Below are positions 15,716 through 22,713 of a stretch of DNA of 25,603 bases, piece by piece. Below the pieces are notes generated by a model. It saw only the letters and a program-made list of their open reading frames with translations, had not been told where the DNA came from and searched no databases. The position numbers were made by a program, and so were the translations under genes. Numbering within the stretch: the stretch's first letter is position 1; the number at the start of each line of letters is the position of its first letter. Source of the DNA: JAOTYV01 sp041557595 (lineage in GTDB: Bacteria; Pseudomonadota; Alphaproteobacteria; UBA8366); NCBI GenBank assembly GCA_041557595.1, contig JBFFGE010000049.1, positions 1 through 25,603 on the forward strand, read 5' to 3'.

Positions 15716-18700
15716 TGAAAATCTCGTGACGGAAACAAGACCTTCGCCTGTTCGCGCGGGTGCTTGGGTCTCGGAATTGGCGGCGGCGGGCGGCGCTTCA
15801 GGCGTTCCTCCGGCGTGACCGGCAGGTCGCGCTTGACCTCGTCCGCATGGTCGTGCGCATGCCGGAAAGCCTCGCCGTCCGACAGCCCGTCGAGCAGCGG
15901 TGACAGATCCTCCAGCCGGTCGGCGATCACATGGGTGACGATGCCCTCGCGCTGCAATTGTCCGGTGATCTTGAGCAGCCGCGCGGTCAGCACGACGCGG
16001 CGGAACCGCTCGAAGGTCTTGGGCCAGACGATGACGTTGGCGACGCCGCCCTCATCCTCGACGGTGACGAAGATGACGCCGCTGGCGCTGCCCGGCCGCT
16101 GACGCACCAGCACCAGCCCGGCCACGGACACCCTGGCGCCGTCCCTGGTTTCGGCCAGGGTTTTCGCCGCGGTCACACCGTGATCGCTCATCCAGGGCCG
16201 CAACAGATGCAGCGGATGGCATTTCAGCGACAGCCGCAGCGCCGCGTAATCCTCCACCACTTCCTCGCCGATCGCCATTTCCGGCAAGACGACGTCCGGC
16301 TCCTCGGCCCGTTCGCGCTCGCCGACGGCGGCGAACAGCGGCAACGGCATCTCGCCCAGCCCTTTGACCGCCCACAGCGCCTGGCGGCGGTTCAGCCCCA
16401 TCGAGCCAAAGGCGTCGCCGCGGGCCAGCTTCTCCAGCACCGCCGGACGCAGCGCCGCGCGCTGCCACAGCGCCATCGGATCGCGATACCCGTTGCCGCG
16501 CGCCGCCACGAGACGGCGGATATCGTCCTCCGCGAGCCCCTTGATCTGCCGCAGGCCGAGCCGTAGAGCCAGCCCAGCCGCAGGATCGGGGTCGAGCTCC
16601 AGCGTGGAGTCCCAGTCCGAGAGGTTGACGTCCGGCGGCAGCGTGGGCACGCCGTGCTCGCGCGCATCCCGCACGATCTGCGCCGGCGCGTAGAACCCCA
16701 TCGGCTGGCTGTTCAGCAGCGCCGTCGCGAAGACCGCCGGATAGCGGTGCTTCATCCAGGCCGAGACATAGACCAGCAGCGCGAAGCTGGCCGCGTGGCT
16801 TTCGGGAAAGCCGTATTCGCCGAACCCCTCGATCTGGCGAAAGCAACGCTCGGCGAAATCCCGCTCGTAGCCGCGGTCGACCATGCCGGCGATGAACTTG
16901 TCGCGAAAGGTATGGATCGTGCCGACATGGCGGAAGGTGGCCATGGCGCGGCGCAGCCGATCCGCCTCCGACGGCGTGAAGCCGGCGCCGACGATGGCGA
17001 TCTTCATCGCCTGTTCCTGGAACAGCGGCACGCCGAGCGTCTTCTCCAGCACCTGCCGCAAATCTTCGGACGGATACTCGACCTTCTCCTCGCCGTTGCG
17101 GCGGCGCAGATAGGGGTGGACCATGTCGCCCTGGATCGGCCCCGGCCGGACGATCGCGACCTCGATCACCAGATCGTAGAAATCGCGCGGCTTCATGCGC
17201 GGCAGGAACGCCATCTGCGCCCGGCTTTCGACCTGGAACACGCCGATTGAATCCGCCTTGCACAGCATGTCGTACACCGCCGGGTCCTCGGCCGGCACGG
17301 TCGCCAGGTCGTAGCTCTTGCCGTAATGGCGGCGGATCAGGTCGAACCCCTTGCGCACGCAGGTCAGCATGCCGAGGGACAGCACGTCGATCGTGAGAAT
17401 GCCGAGCGCGTCCAGGTCGTCCTTGTTCCATTCGATCACCGTGCGGTCGGCCATCGCCGCGTTCTCGATCGGCACGGTTTCGCACAACGGCCCGCGGCTG
17501 ATCACGAAGCCGCCGACATGCTGCGACAGATGGCGCGGAAAGCCGATCAGCTCGGCGGCGAGGGTCAGCGCCAGCCGGAGCCGCCGGTCGCGCGGATCGA
17601 GGCCGACCTCGCGCACCTGGTCTTCGTCGATGCCGTCGCTCGACCAGCCCCAGACCTGCCCCGCCAGCGCGGTCACCGTGTCGCGGCTGAGTCCCAGCGC
17701 CTTGCCGACCTCGCGCATCGCGCCCCGCGCGCGGTAGCAGGAGACCACGGCGGTCATGCCCGCGCGGTCGCGGCCGTATTTCTCGTAGATATACTGGATG
17801 ACCTCCTCGCGCCGCTCATGCTCGAAATCCACGTCGATGTCGGGCGGTTCGTTGCGCTCCGCCGAGACGAAACGCTCGAACAGCAGGTCGAGGCGCGACG
17901 GATCGACCGCGGTGATGCCGAGGCAATAGCAGATGGCGGAATTGGCGGCCGACCCGCGGCCCTGGCAGAGGATATCGCGCGTCCGCGCGAAGCGGACGAT
18001 ATCGTGCACGGTGAGGAAATACGGCGCGTAGCCGAGCTGCCCGATCAGCGTCAGCTCGTGCTCGATCACCGCCTGGACCGATTTTGGCACGCCGCCCGGA
18101 TAGCGGGTCTTCGCCCCTTCCCAGCTCAGCCGGGCCAGGGTTTCCTGCGGCGTGCTGCCGGGCTCCACCACTTCCTCCGGGTACTCGTAGCGCAACTCGT
18201 CGAGGTTGAAGCTGCAGCGCTCGGTGATTTCGACCGTGCGCGCGATCGCTTCCGGATAGGCGGCGAACAGCGCCGCCATCTCTTCTGGCGGCTTGAGATG
18301 CCGCTCGGCATTGGCGGCAAGCCGGTAGCCCGCCGCATCGATGGTGCAATGCTCCCGAATGCAGGTCAGGACATCGGCCATCGGCCGCCGCGCCGGGTCG
18401 TGCAGATGGACGTCGTTGGTCGCCACCAGCGGCATGCCGCTTTTACTCGACAGCCCGGCAAGCCAGGCCATGCGCGCCGCATCGTCGCCCTGTAGTCGGT
18501 GGTTCATAGCGAGGTAACAGTTGCCCGGAAACGCGGCCTGGAATTCGGCGAGGTGGGCTGGGAAAGACGCACCGCTATTATCGTCATCCCCGCCATCAAG
18601 ACTGTAGTTTTTTTGACCTATGCCTGTTCCGGTGCCGGGTTCCTCCGGCAGGTCATAATGAGGCACCCCCTCCCAACCCTCCCCCGTCGAGGGGGAGGGC

Positions 18701-19230
18701 TTTGAAACCATGACAATATTCTCCCTCCCCCTTGACGGGGGAGGGTTGGGGTGGGGGTGGGAAACAGGATGTTTCCGGCCAATGCCGGTGCGACCGTCGA
18801 ATTTATCCGCTCCCGTCTGCGCGGGAATGACCGGTTGGGGATGCGCACCGCTCGACGGAATGACGACGAAAATCATGCCGTCGCCGCTGTCCAGCACATC
18901 CTCCCGGAACAACGCGCACGCCCCCTTCGGCGCGCGGCGGCGGCCCAGCGTGATCAACCGGGAGAGCCGACCATAGGCGGCCCGATCGGTGGGAAAGGCG
19001 AGCAGGCTCGGCCCGTCTTCCAGGTCGAGCCGCGCGCCCACCACCAGACGAAGCCCCGCCTCCTTCGCCGCGATATGCATGCGCACGACACCGGCGAGGC
19101 TGTTGCGGTCGGTCACGCCGATCGCCGCATGGCCCAGCGCGGCCGCCCGCCCGACCAGTTCATGCGGATGCGACGCGCCGCGCAGGAAGCTGAAATTGGT
19201 GGTGACCTGAAGCTCGGCGTAAGGGGTCAT
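15712..19230 (-). CDS. dnaE2: Error-prone DNA polymerase DnaE2 (ImuC) with an in-frame repeat insertion
   Basis: The catalytic subunit of the SOS mutasome, a C-family polymerase that works with ImuA and ImuB in translesion synthesis. It has 1172 residues, against roughly 1050-1100 for the family. The PHP domain begins at YAELQVTTNFSFLRGASHP. The polymerase active site shows PDIDVDF (D466, D468) and LTIDVLSLGM (D615). The C-terminus KHPREQAKVLFPSRDFH is diagnostic of DnaE2. Residues about 123-216 are not polymerase sequence: they are the translation of palindromic repeats (VIPAQTG, PHPNPPPSRGRE, PSPSTGEGWEG) inserted between GDGMIFVV and FPAHLAEFQAAF, a probable surface loop next to the PHP domain. 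The frame is intact, so the protein is probably functional. The ATG lies 3 bases after the toxin gene stop, with no ribosome-binding site of its own, so translation is likely coupled to the toxin. Confidence 0.95.
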   Translation of the reverse strand: MTPYAELQVTTNFSFLRGASHPHELVGRAAALGHAAIGVTDRNSLAGVVRMHIAAKEAGLRLVVGARLDLEDGPSLLAFPTDRAAYGRLSRLITLGRRRAPKGACALFREDVLDSGDGMIFVVIPSSGAHPQPVIPAQTGADKFDGRTGIGRKHPVSHPHPNPPPSRGRENIVMVSKPSPSTGEGWEGVPHYDLPEEPGTGTGIGQKNYSLDGGDDDNSGASFPAHLAEFQAAFPGNCYLAMNHRLQGDDAARMAWLAGLSSKSGMPLVATNDVHLHDPARRPMADVLTCIREHCTIDAAGYRLAANAERHLKPPEEMAALFAAYPEAIARTVEITERCSFNLDELRYEYPEEVVEPGSTPQETLARLSWEGAKTRYPGGVPKSVQAVIEHELTLIGQLGYAPYFLTVHDIVRFARTRDILCQGRGSAANSAICYCLGITAVDPSRLDLLFERFVSAERNEPPDIDVDFEHERREEVIQYIYEKYGRDRAGMTAVVSCYRARGAMREVGKALGLSRDTVTALAGQVWGWSSDGIDEDQVREVGLDPRDRRLRLALTLAAELIGFPRHLSQHVGGFVISRGPLCETVPIENAAMADRTVIEWNKDDLDALGILTIDVLSLGMLTCVRKGFDLIRRHYGKSYDLATVPAEDPAVYDMLCKADSIGVFQVESRAQMAFLPRMKPRDFYDLVIEVAIVRPGPIQGDMVHPYLRRRNGEEKVEYPSEDLRQVLEKTLGVPLFQEQAMKIAIVGAGFTPSEADRLRRAMATFRHVGTIHTFRDKFIAGMVDRGYERDFAERCFRQIEGFGEYGFPESHAASFALLVYVSAWMKHRYPAVFATALLNSQPMGFYAPAQIVRDAREHGVPTLPPDVNLSDWDSTLELDPDPAAGLALRLGLRQIKGLAEDDIRRLVAARGNGYRDPMALWQRAALRPAVLEKLARGDAFGSMGLNRRQALWAVKGLGEMPLPLFAAVGERERAEEPDVVLPEMAIGEEVVEDYAALRLSLKCHPLHLLRPWMSDHGVTAAKTLAETRDGARVSVAGLVLVRQRPGSASGVIFVTVEDEGGVANVIVWPKTFERFRRVVLTARLLKITGQLQREGIVTHVIADRLEDLSPLLDGLSDGEAFRHAHDHADEVKRDLPVTPEERLKRRPPPPIPRPKHPREQAKVLFPSRDFH
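18584..18864. repeat. Composite palindromic repeat insertion inside dnaE2
   Basis: About 280 bases bounded by GTCATCCCC (from 18584) and GGAATGAC (18857-18864), with another GCGGGAATGAC at 18821-18831. These match the ends of the GTCATTCC...GGAATGAC element also found in imuB. Inside lies a second family: 18661-18699 and 18721-18759 are near-identical inverted copies, each with its own stem (CCCTCCCCC, GTCGA loop, GGGGGAGGG in the left copy; CCCTCCCCC, TTGAC loop, GGGGGAGGG in the right). The arrangement suggests one repeat was invaded by another. The whole insertion keeps the dnaE2 frame open. Confidence 0.75.
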
Positions 19231-19233
19231 GGT

Positions 19234-19659
19234 TCAGCCAACAATATCTAAGAGATGAACGACCAATCCCTCGCAAACCGTGCCTTCCACCGCAGTGCGA
19301 AGCCGTCGATCCACCGTCACGACCCGCCCGTCCTCCACCTCCTCGGCGCAGGCAAGATAAAAGCAATCATAGACGGGATGCTGGAGGTCGAGTGCTACCT
19401 CCAAGGCCCGGCGATTCAGCGCATCAAGGGGATAAAGACGCGAAAACGGATCGTGCGATCGACGACTAACGCTCTGGGCCTGTTCATCGCTAATCTCGTT
19501 TCGAAGAACCTTTTTCCAGAGGGTATTTGAAATCTCCGCGAGAACGAGAGCCGGGGCATAAAGCACATCATCGTGCCGAAGCAATTCGCGCGCCTCGGCC
19601 CGCAATTCTTCCTGCACGAACCATTTGACCGCGACACTGGCGTCGATGACGAAATTCAC
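19234..19659 (-). CDS. PIN-domain toxin (VapC/FitB type)
   Basis: A probable Mg2+-dependent ribonuclease of 141 residues, the toxin of a type II toxin-antitoxin pair. All four acidic PIN residues are present: D6 (FVIDASVAVKWF), E42 (VLAEISNTLW), D98 (HPVYDCFYLACA) and D117 (VVTVDRRL), so it should be active unless neutralised. The start is a GTG whose bases overlap the antitoxin stop (GTGA, 19656-19659), implying translational coupling. The stop is 3 bases before the dnaE2 ATG. Its position between imuB and dnaE2 is unusual, since the mutasome genes are normally contiguous. The RNA target cannot be predicted. Confidence 0.92.
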   Translation of the reverse strand: MNFVIDASVAVKWFVQEELRAEARELLRHDDVLYAPALVLAEISNTLWKKVLRNEISDEQAQSVSRRSHDPFSRLYPLDALNRRALEVALDLQHPVYDCFYLACAEEVEDGRVVTVDRRLRTAVEGTVCEGLVVHLLDIVG

Positions 19660-19895
19660 CGGTCACGATCCTCCCGGATCAGTAAAGTGCTGTCGGTTTG
19701 AGGCACATCCTTCGGCGTCATGGCCGCGATGCGATCCGCTTCCGCCAGAAACGCCGCGCGCGATTTTCGTCTCTCGGCCATCTCGGCCAGCACATGTCGC
19801 AACTCGGCCTCGAGCGACCGGTTATGCGCCTTTGCCTGCTCCTTCAATGTTTTCACCACCTCGTCATCGAGATTTCTGATCGTCACCGTGGCCAT
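19656..19895 (-). CDS. FitA/VapB-type ribbon-helix-helix antitoxin
   Basis: A 79-residue antitoxin. Residues 1-40 (MATVTIRNLDDEVVKTLKEQ, then AHNRSLEAELRHVLAEMAE) form a ribbon-helix-helix DNA-binding domain of the FitA-like class. The C-terminal half (AAMTPKDVPQTDSTLLIRED) is the flexible part expected to fill the toxin active site. GAGGAG lies 7 bases before the ATG. It is the first gene of the pair and overlaps the toxin start by 4 bases. It is expected to bind the palindrome at 19927-19955 and repress its own promoter, as known for the family. Confidence 0.9.
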   Translation of the reverse strand: MATVTIRNLDDEVVKTLKEQAKAHNRSLEAELRHVLAEMAERRKSRAAFLAEADRIAAMTPKDVPQTDSTLLIREDRDR

Positions 19896-19926
19896 GGTTT
19901 TCTCCTCGATACATTCATATTGACTT

Positions 19927-19955
19927 CATAATGATAGCATTTTGCTAGCATTATG
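19927..19955. promoter_or_regulatory. Palindromic operator of the toxin-antitoxin pair
   Basis: A near-perfect inverted repeat: CATAATGATAGCA (19927-19939), spacer TTT, TGCTAGCATTATG (19943-19955), 12 of 13 positions matching. It covers the promoter spacer and -10 of the antitoxin gene and runs into the last 5 bases of imuB including its stop codon. Binding by the ribbon-helix-helix antitoxin is inferred from position and symmetry. Confidence 0.75.
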
Positions 19956-19959
19956 CAAA
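19931..19959 (-). promoter_or_regulatory. Internal sigma70-like promoter for antitoxin-toxin (and possibly dnaE2)
   Basis: Reading the minus strand, TTTGCA (19959-19954) is followed after 17 bases by TATCAT (19936-19931), a good match to -35/-10 with ideal spacing. The antitoxin ATG is about 35 bases downstream of the -10. Transcripts from here could continue into dnaE2, which would give the polymerase a second, SOS-independent input. Confidence 0.6.
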
Positions 19960-21810
19960 GACCCCGTGCAGGAACCAGCGCGGCGCGGCATCCCTCTGCC
20001 CGCCGGCTTCGCGGAACAGCCAGAACCGGTCGCCGGCTTCGTCCTCCACCCGCCAGTAATCGCGCACGCCGCCGGTCCAGCCTGGATCGGCGCGCCACCA
20101 TTCGGGAGCGATCCGCTCCGGCCCTTCGGCGGCGCGCAGCCGGCGGCGCACCCGCCGCCACAGGAACGCGCCCGGCGAATCACAGGCGCATTTGGCATTC
20201 AATCCTCTCCCCCCTTGCGGGGGAGAGTTAGAGAGGGGGGACGCGCCCGCTTGTGGGTGCCAGAAAGACTCTGTTTTATCGATTTCTCGACCAGCCCCCC
20301 CACCTCGATCCTCCCCCGCAAGGGGGGAGGAAGATACTATCGAAAACACCCGATGCGGCTCTGTCTCCACTTCCACCCTCTCCGGGCGATTGAGCAGGCG
20401 CAGCGGACGGGCCCGGCTCGCCGGCCATGCCGCAGCTCCCGTTGCGCCAACCGCCGGCACGGCCCGCATGGCGGCGTCCGGCAAATGGCTTTCCCGTGCC
20501 CGCAAGACGACCAGACGATCGAACCCCAACCGGTTGCCGAGTTTATTAAGCAACGGGCCGAGCAGCGGGTCGATCGCCGTTGATGCGTCAGGAGGAGCCT
20601 CGGAAGACGCCTCGCTTGCCCGGCCGGCCGCGAAGGTCTCGATCTGCGCCGGTGCCAGCGGTTCGGTGACCGGGGCGGCGAGGATCATCGCCTCGACGCC
20701 GAATCCGGCATCGAGATGACCGAGGCGTTCGGCGAACAGCCGGGCCAGATGCGTCGCGTCGCGCGCCGGACCGGCGGTGCCGATCCCGACGCTTTGCGCC
20801 GACCCGTCGACCCGGCAGAGCGTCAGCTCCAGGCGGCGGCAGCCCTGTCCCGCCCGGTCGAGCCGTTCGCAAAGCCGCTGCAACAGCCGGCGCAATCCGG
20901 CCGCGATGTCATCGGTCAGGCCGATCGCCTCGGGGAAGACCAACCGGACACGGTGCCGCGGCACCGGCCGGCGCGGCGTAATCGGCTCCGCCAGACGGCC
21001 AAGCGCCTGGTCGAGCCGCAGCGTCACCTCGGCGCCGAAACGGATGGTCAAGGGCGCGCGCGGCATGGTGTACAGATCGCCGATACGTTTCAGCCCGAGC
21101 CGGCTCAAACCCGCCACCGTGGCCGGCCCGAGCCGCAGCGCCGCCGCCGGCAAGCCCGCCAGCGCCGCCTGTGCCGCCTGTGCGCCGCCCGGCGGCAGGA
21201 TCGCCCCGCCGCCCCCATGCCCATGGCTGCCGCCATAGCGGGACATCGCCCAGGCTGCCCCCGGCGTGTCGGCCAGCGCACCCCGCGTCTCGAGCCCGAA
21301 CCCGCCGAGCCGCGCACACAGCGTCGCCAGCAATGCCGCCTCGCCGCCGAACAGATGCGCGCACCCGGTCACATCCAGCCAGACACCATCCTGCCCTTCC
21401 ACCGCGCTCCAGGGCGTATAGCGGTAACACCAGGCGGCGATGCGGTCGAGCAGCGCCGCATCGGCCTCGAAATCCGCCGCTATGCTGGCCAATCCCGGCG
21501 ATACCGCCCTGGCGTCCGCCAGCGCCATGCCCGGCGCGGCGCCCATCGCCGACGCCGCGGCATTGGCCGCCGTCACAACCACCCGCCCCCGGCTTTCCAT
21601 GGTCAGGACGAGCGGGCGTTCCTCGAAATGGGAATTTCCGTCATTCCGGACGGCGCGGCGCGCCGATCCGGAATCCAGACGATATCGAGTCGGCTGGATT
21701 CCCGCTTGCGCGGGAATGACATCGTTATTGAACTGCCACTGACTTAAAGCGCTCCGCCGCAGCCGGTCGATCGCCAGCGCCGGAAACCAGAGCGAGATTA
21801 CCCGTCGCAT
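19951..21810 (-). CDS. imuB: Mutasome Y-family polymerase-like protein ImuB with repeat insertions
   Basis: The non-catalytic Y-family polymerase homologue that links DnaE2 to the beta clamp and ImuA during SOS mutagenesis. It has 619 residues, against about 500-540 usually. The start at 21810 gives MRRVISLWFPALAIDRL, the normal ImuB N-terminus; the acidic active-site motif of true Y-family enzymes is absent there, as expected for ImuB. Further landmarks are NAAASAMGAAPGMALADARA, DGVWLDVTGCAHLFGGE and the C-terminal PERIAPEWWR and DYWRVEDE. Two stretches are not ImuB sequence: residues about 31-57 (including VIPAQAGIQ) and about 494-536 (SPLAGEDRGGGAG, then SPPQGGRGLN), both in-frame repeats. 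It overlaps imuA by 86 bases, and its stop lies within the operator of the toxin-antitoxin pair. Confidence 0.93.
   Translation of the reverse strand: MRRVISLWFPALAIDRLRRSALSQWQFNNDVIPAQAGIQPTRYRLDSGSARRAVRNDGNSHFEERPLVLTMESRGRVVVTAANAAASAMGAAPGMALADARAVSPGLASIAADFEADAALLDRIAAWCYRYTPWSAVEGQDGVWLDVTGCAHLFGGEAALLATLCARLGGFGLETRGALADTPGAAWAMSRYGGSHGHGGGGAILPPGGAQAAQAALAGLPAAALRLGPATVAGLSRLGLKRIGDLYTMPRAPLTIRFGAEVTLRLDQALGRLAEPITPRRPVPRHRVRLVFPEAIGLTDDIAAGLRRLLQRLCERLDRAGQGCRRLELTLCRVDGSAQSVGIGTAGPARDATHLARLFAERLGHLDAGFGVEAMILAAPVTEPLAPAQIETFAAGRASEASSEAPPDASTAIDPLLGPLLNKLGNRLGFDRLVVLRARESHLPDAAMRAVPAVGATGAAAWPASRARPLRLLNRPERVEVETEPHRVFSIVSSSPLAGEDRGGGAGREIDKTESFWHPQAGASPLSNSPPQGGRGLNAKCACDSPGAFLWRRVRRRLRAAEGPERIAPEWWRADPGWTGGVRDYWRVEDEAGDRFWLFREAGGQRDAAPRWFLHGVFA
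20204..20330. repeat. Inverted pair of C/G-rich repeats inside the 3-prime part of imuB
   Basis: The copy at 20204-20240 (CCTCTCCCCCCTTGCGGGGG, then AGAGTTAGAGAGGGGGG) is mirrored by 20295-20330 (CCCCCCACCTCGATCC, then TCCCCCGCAAGGGGGGAGG). Each has an internal stem with a short loop, and the two are in inverted orientation about 55 bases apart. This is the same family and arrangement as the pair at 18661-18759 in dnaE2. It is translated in frame between EPHRVFS and DSPGAFLWRRV of ImuB. Confidence 0.75.
21640..21720. repeat. 81-base palindromic element inside the 5-prime part of imuB
   Basis: It begins GTCATTCC and ends GGAATGAC as terminal inverted repeats. Inside are two further stems: GGAATCCAG with CTGGATTCC, and ATTCCCG with CGGGAAT. 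The length is exactly 27 codons, so the imuB frame is preserved. It inserts between LRRSALSQW and ERPLVLTMESRGR. The element starts 4 bases beyond the imuA stop codon (21725), so it avoids the overlapping gene. Elements translating as VIPAQAGIQ are widely dispersed in proteobacterial intergenic DNA. Confidence 0.85.
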
Positions 21811-22480
21811 CGCACCACTCCACCATCCATGTCCTGTCCACAACGCCTACGCCGCCCCGGCAGCGCCGCAGGCCAAGCCGCCAGCGCACGCTTCCCGCTG
21901 CCGCCAAACCCTCCACCGCCAAGCCGGGCGCGCAATCGGCCTGCCAGCGGCTGAATACCGCGCTGGGCGCGAGCCCATCCGTCCCCGCTTCCCGGCACAG
22001 GATCAACCCGGTAACTCCCGCCGTCTCGGCCGCCAGTTGCAGGCGGCGGCTCGCGGTCAGGGCGACCGGCCGGTCCGGCTCGCCGACCACCGCGGTCATC
22101 GCCGGATCCCGCAACCCCTCCTCCATCGCCCAGAGCATGTCGTCCCGCGAAGCGCAATACACGATGACCAACCGCCCGGCAACGAGCCCCAGCGCCGCCA
22201 AACCGGGGCCATACAGCGTCGTTTGAGAGGATATGGGCACGCACCACAGCACCGGTCCCGACAGCTTGCCGGCGATCATCGCGACAAACCCGGCGGCGGC
22301 GGTGCCCGTCACCTCGTGCATGGCGCCGCGCGCCAGCCCGCCGCCCGGCAGGACCCCATCGATTGCCGGCACACCCAGGGGCAGCGCGCCATGCGCCGCG
22401 GCGGCGGCCCCGCCCCGCTCGACCCGGAGAATATGGGCGCGTAAATCGGCAAGCGCGGTGCGACGGGACGATGCCATCAT
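21725..22480 (-). CDS. imuA: SOS mutagenesis protein ImuA (RecA-like)
   Basis: The RecA-like accessory protein of the ImuABC mutasome, about 251 residues. It forms part of the complex with ImuB at the clamp. Family landmarks are LPLGVPAIDGVLPGGGLARG near residues 33-52, HEVTGTAAAGFVAMIAG where a Walker A loop would sit in RecA but is degenerate, LVIVYCASRDDMLWAMEEGL, and the C-terminal WRLGLRRCRGG and WMVEWCDATGNLALVSG. Two adjacent ATGs (22480 and 22477) follow AAAGGGAGC; the second has the better spacing. It is the first gene of the operon, directly behind the LexA box, and overlaps imuB by 86 bases. Confidence 0.9.
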   Translation of the reverse strand: MMASSRRTALADLRAHILRVERGGAAAAAHGALPLGVPAIDGVLPGGGLARGAMHEVTGTAAAGFVAMIAGKLSGPVLWCVPISSQTTLYGPGLAALGLVAGRLVIVYCASRDDMLWAMEEGLRDPAMTAVVGEPDRPVALTASRRLQLAAETAGVTGLILCREAGTDGLAPSAVFSRWQADCAPGLAVEGLAAAGSVRWRLGLRRCRGGVGVVDRTWMVEWCDATGNLALVSGAGDRPAAAERFKSVAVQ

Positions 22481-22495
22481 GCTCCCTTTACTTAT

Positions 22496-22510
22496 GTTCT
22501 TGTTTTGTTC
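22496..22510. promoter_or_regulatory. LexA (SOS) box of alphaproteobacterial type
   Basis: GTTC (22496-22499), 7 bases, GTTC (22507-22510); on the minus strand GAAC-N7-GAAC, the exact LexA site of alphaproteobacteria. It sits 16 bases before the imuA start and overlaps the -10 region. SOS induction of the mutasome follows from known biology of this operon. Confidence 0.92.
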
Positions 22511-22535
22511 TATATTGGAATAATTCCGAGGTCAA
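22507..22535 (-). promoter_or_regulatory. imuA promoter (sigma70-like)
   Basis: On the minus strand TTGACC (22535-22530) is followed after 17 bases by TAGAAC (22512-22507). The -10 overlaps the upstream half of the LexA box, so LexA would block RNA polymerase. The -35 match is good, the -10 moderate. Confidence 0.65.
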
Positions 22536-22617
22536 GAGTGGCGGACAGCGGCGCTACCGCCCTCGGATAACAGGAACACGATGCGCAAATAATCGATAAA
22601 ATACAGATAGATACCGC

Positions 22618-22654
22618 CGTCGTCGCGAACCGTTTCGGTTCGCTCGGGATTTGC
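22618..22654. repeat. 37-base hairpin repeat, copy 1
   Basis: Contains GCGAACCG, loop TTT, CGGTTCGC (22625-22643), followed by TCGGGATTTGC. It matches copy 2 (22676-22712) at 36 of 37 positions in direct orientation. It lies between the end of the TPP-enzyme gene and the imuA promoter. Confidence 0.85.
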
Positions 22655-22675
22655 TTCTTTGATTTTACGCAAATG

Positions 22676-22712
22676 CGTCGTCGCGAACCGTTCCGGTTCG
22701 CTCGGGATTTGC
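22676..22712. repeat. 37-base hairpin repeat, copy 2
   Basis: Direct repeat of copy 1 with a 58-base period; the single difference is in the loop (TTC instead of TTT). It ends 1 base from the stop codon of the minus-strand TPP-enzyme gene, so the stem would form right at the 3-prime end of that mRNA. No T tract follows, arguing against an intrinsic terminator and for an RNA-stabilising or dispersed repeat element. Confidence 0.85.
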
Positions 22713-22713
22713 G

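Noticed and set aside
17326..18495. 389-codon plus-strand frame over dnaE2
   Set aside because: Antisense to conserved polymerase sequence, with no motif.
18661..18759. Possible transcription terminator within dnaE2
   Set aside because: Strong stems but no T tract, and the reading frame continues through to conserved DnaE2 sequence; treated as an inserted repeat.
22618..22712. Possible short CRISPR array
   Set aside because: Only two copies with one 21-base spacer, strong internal dyads and no cas genes; better explained as hairpin repeats.
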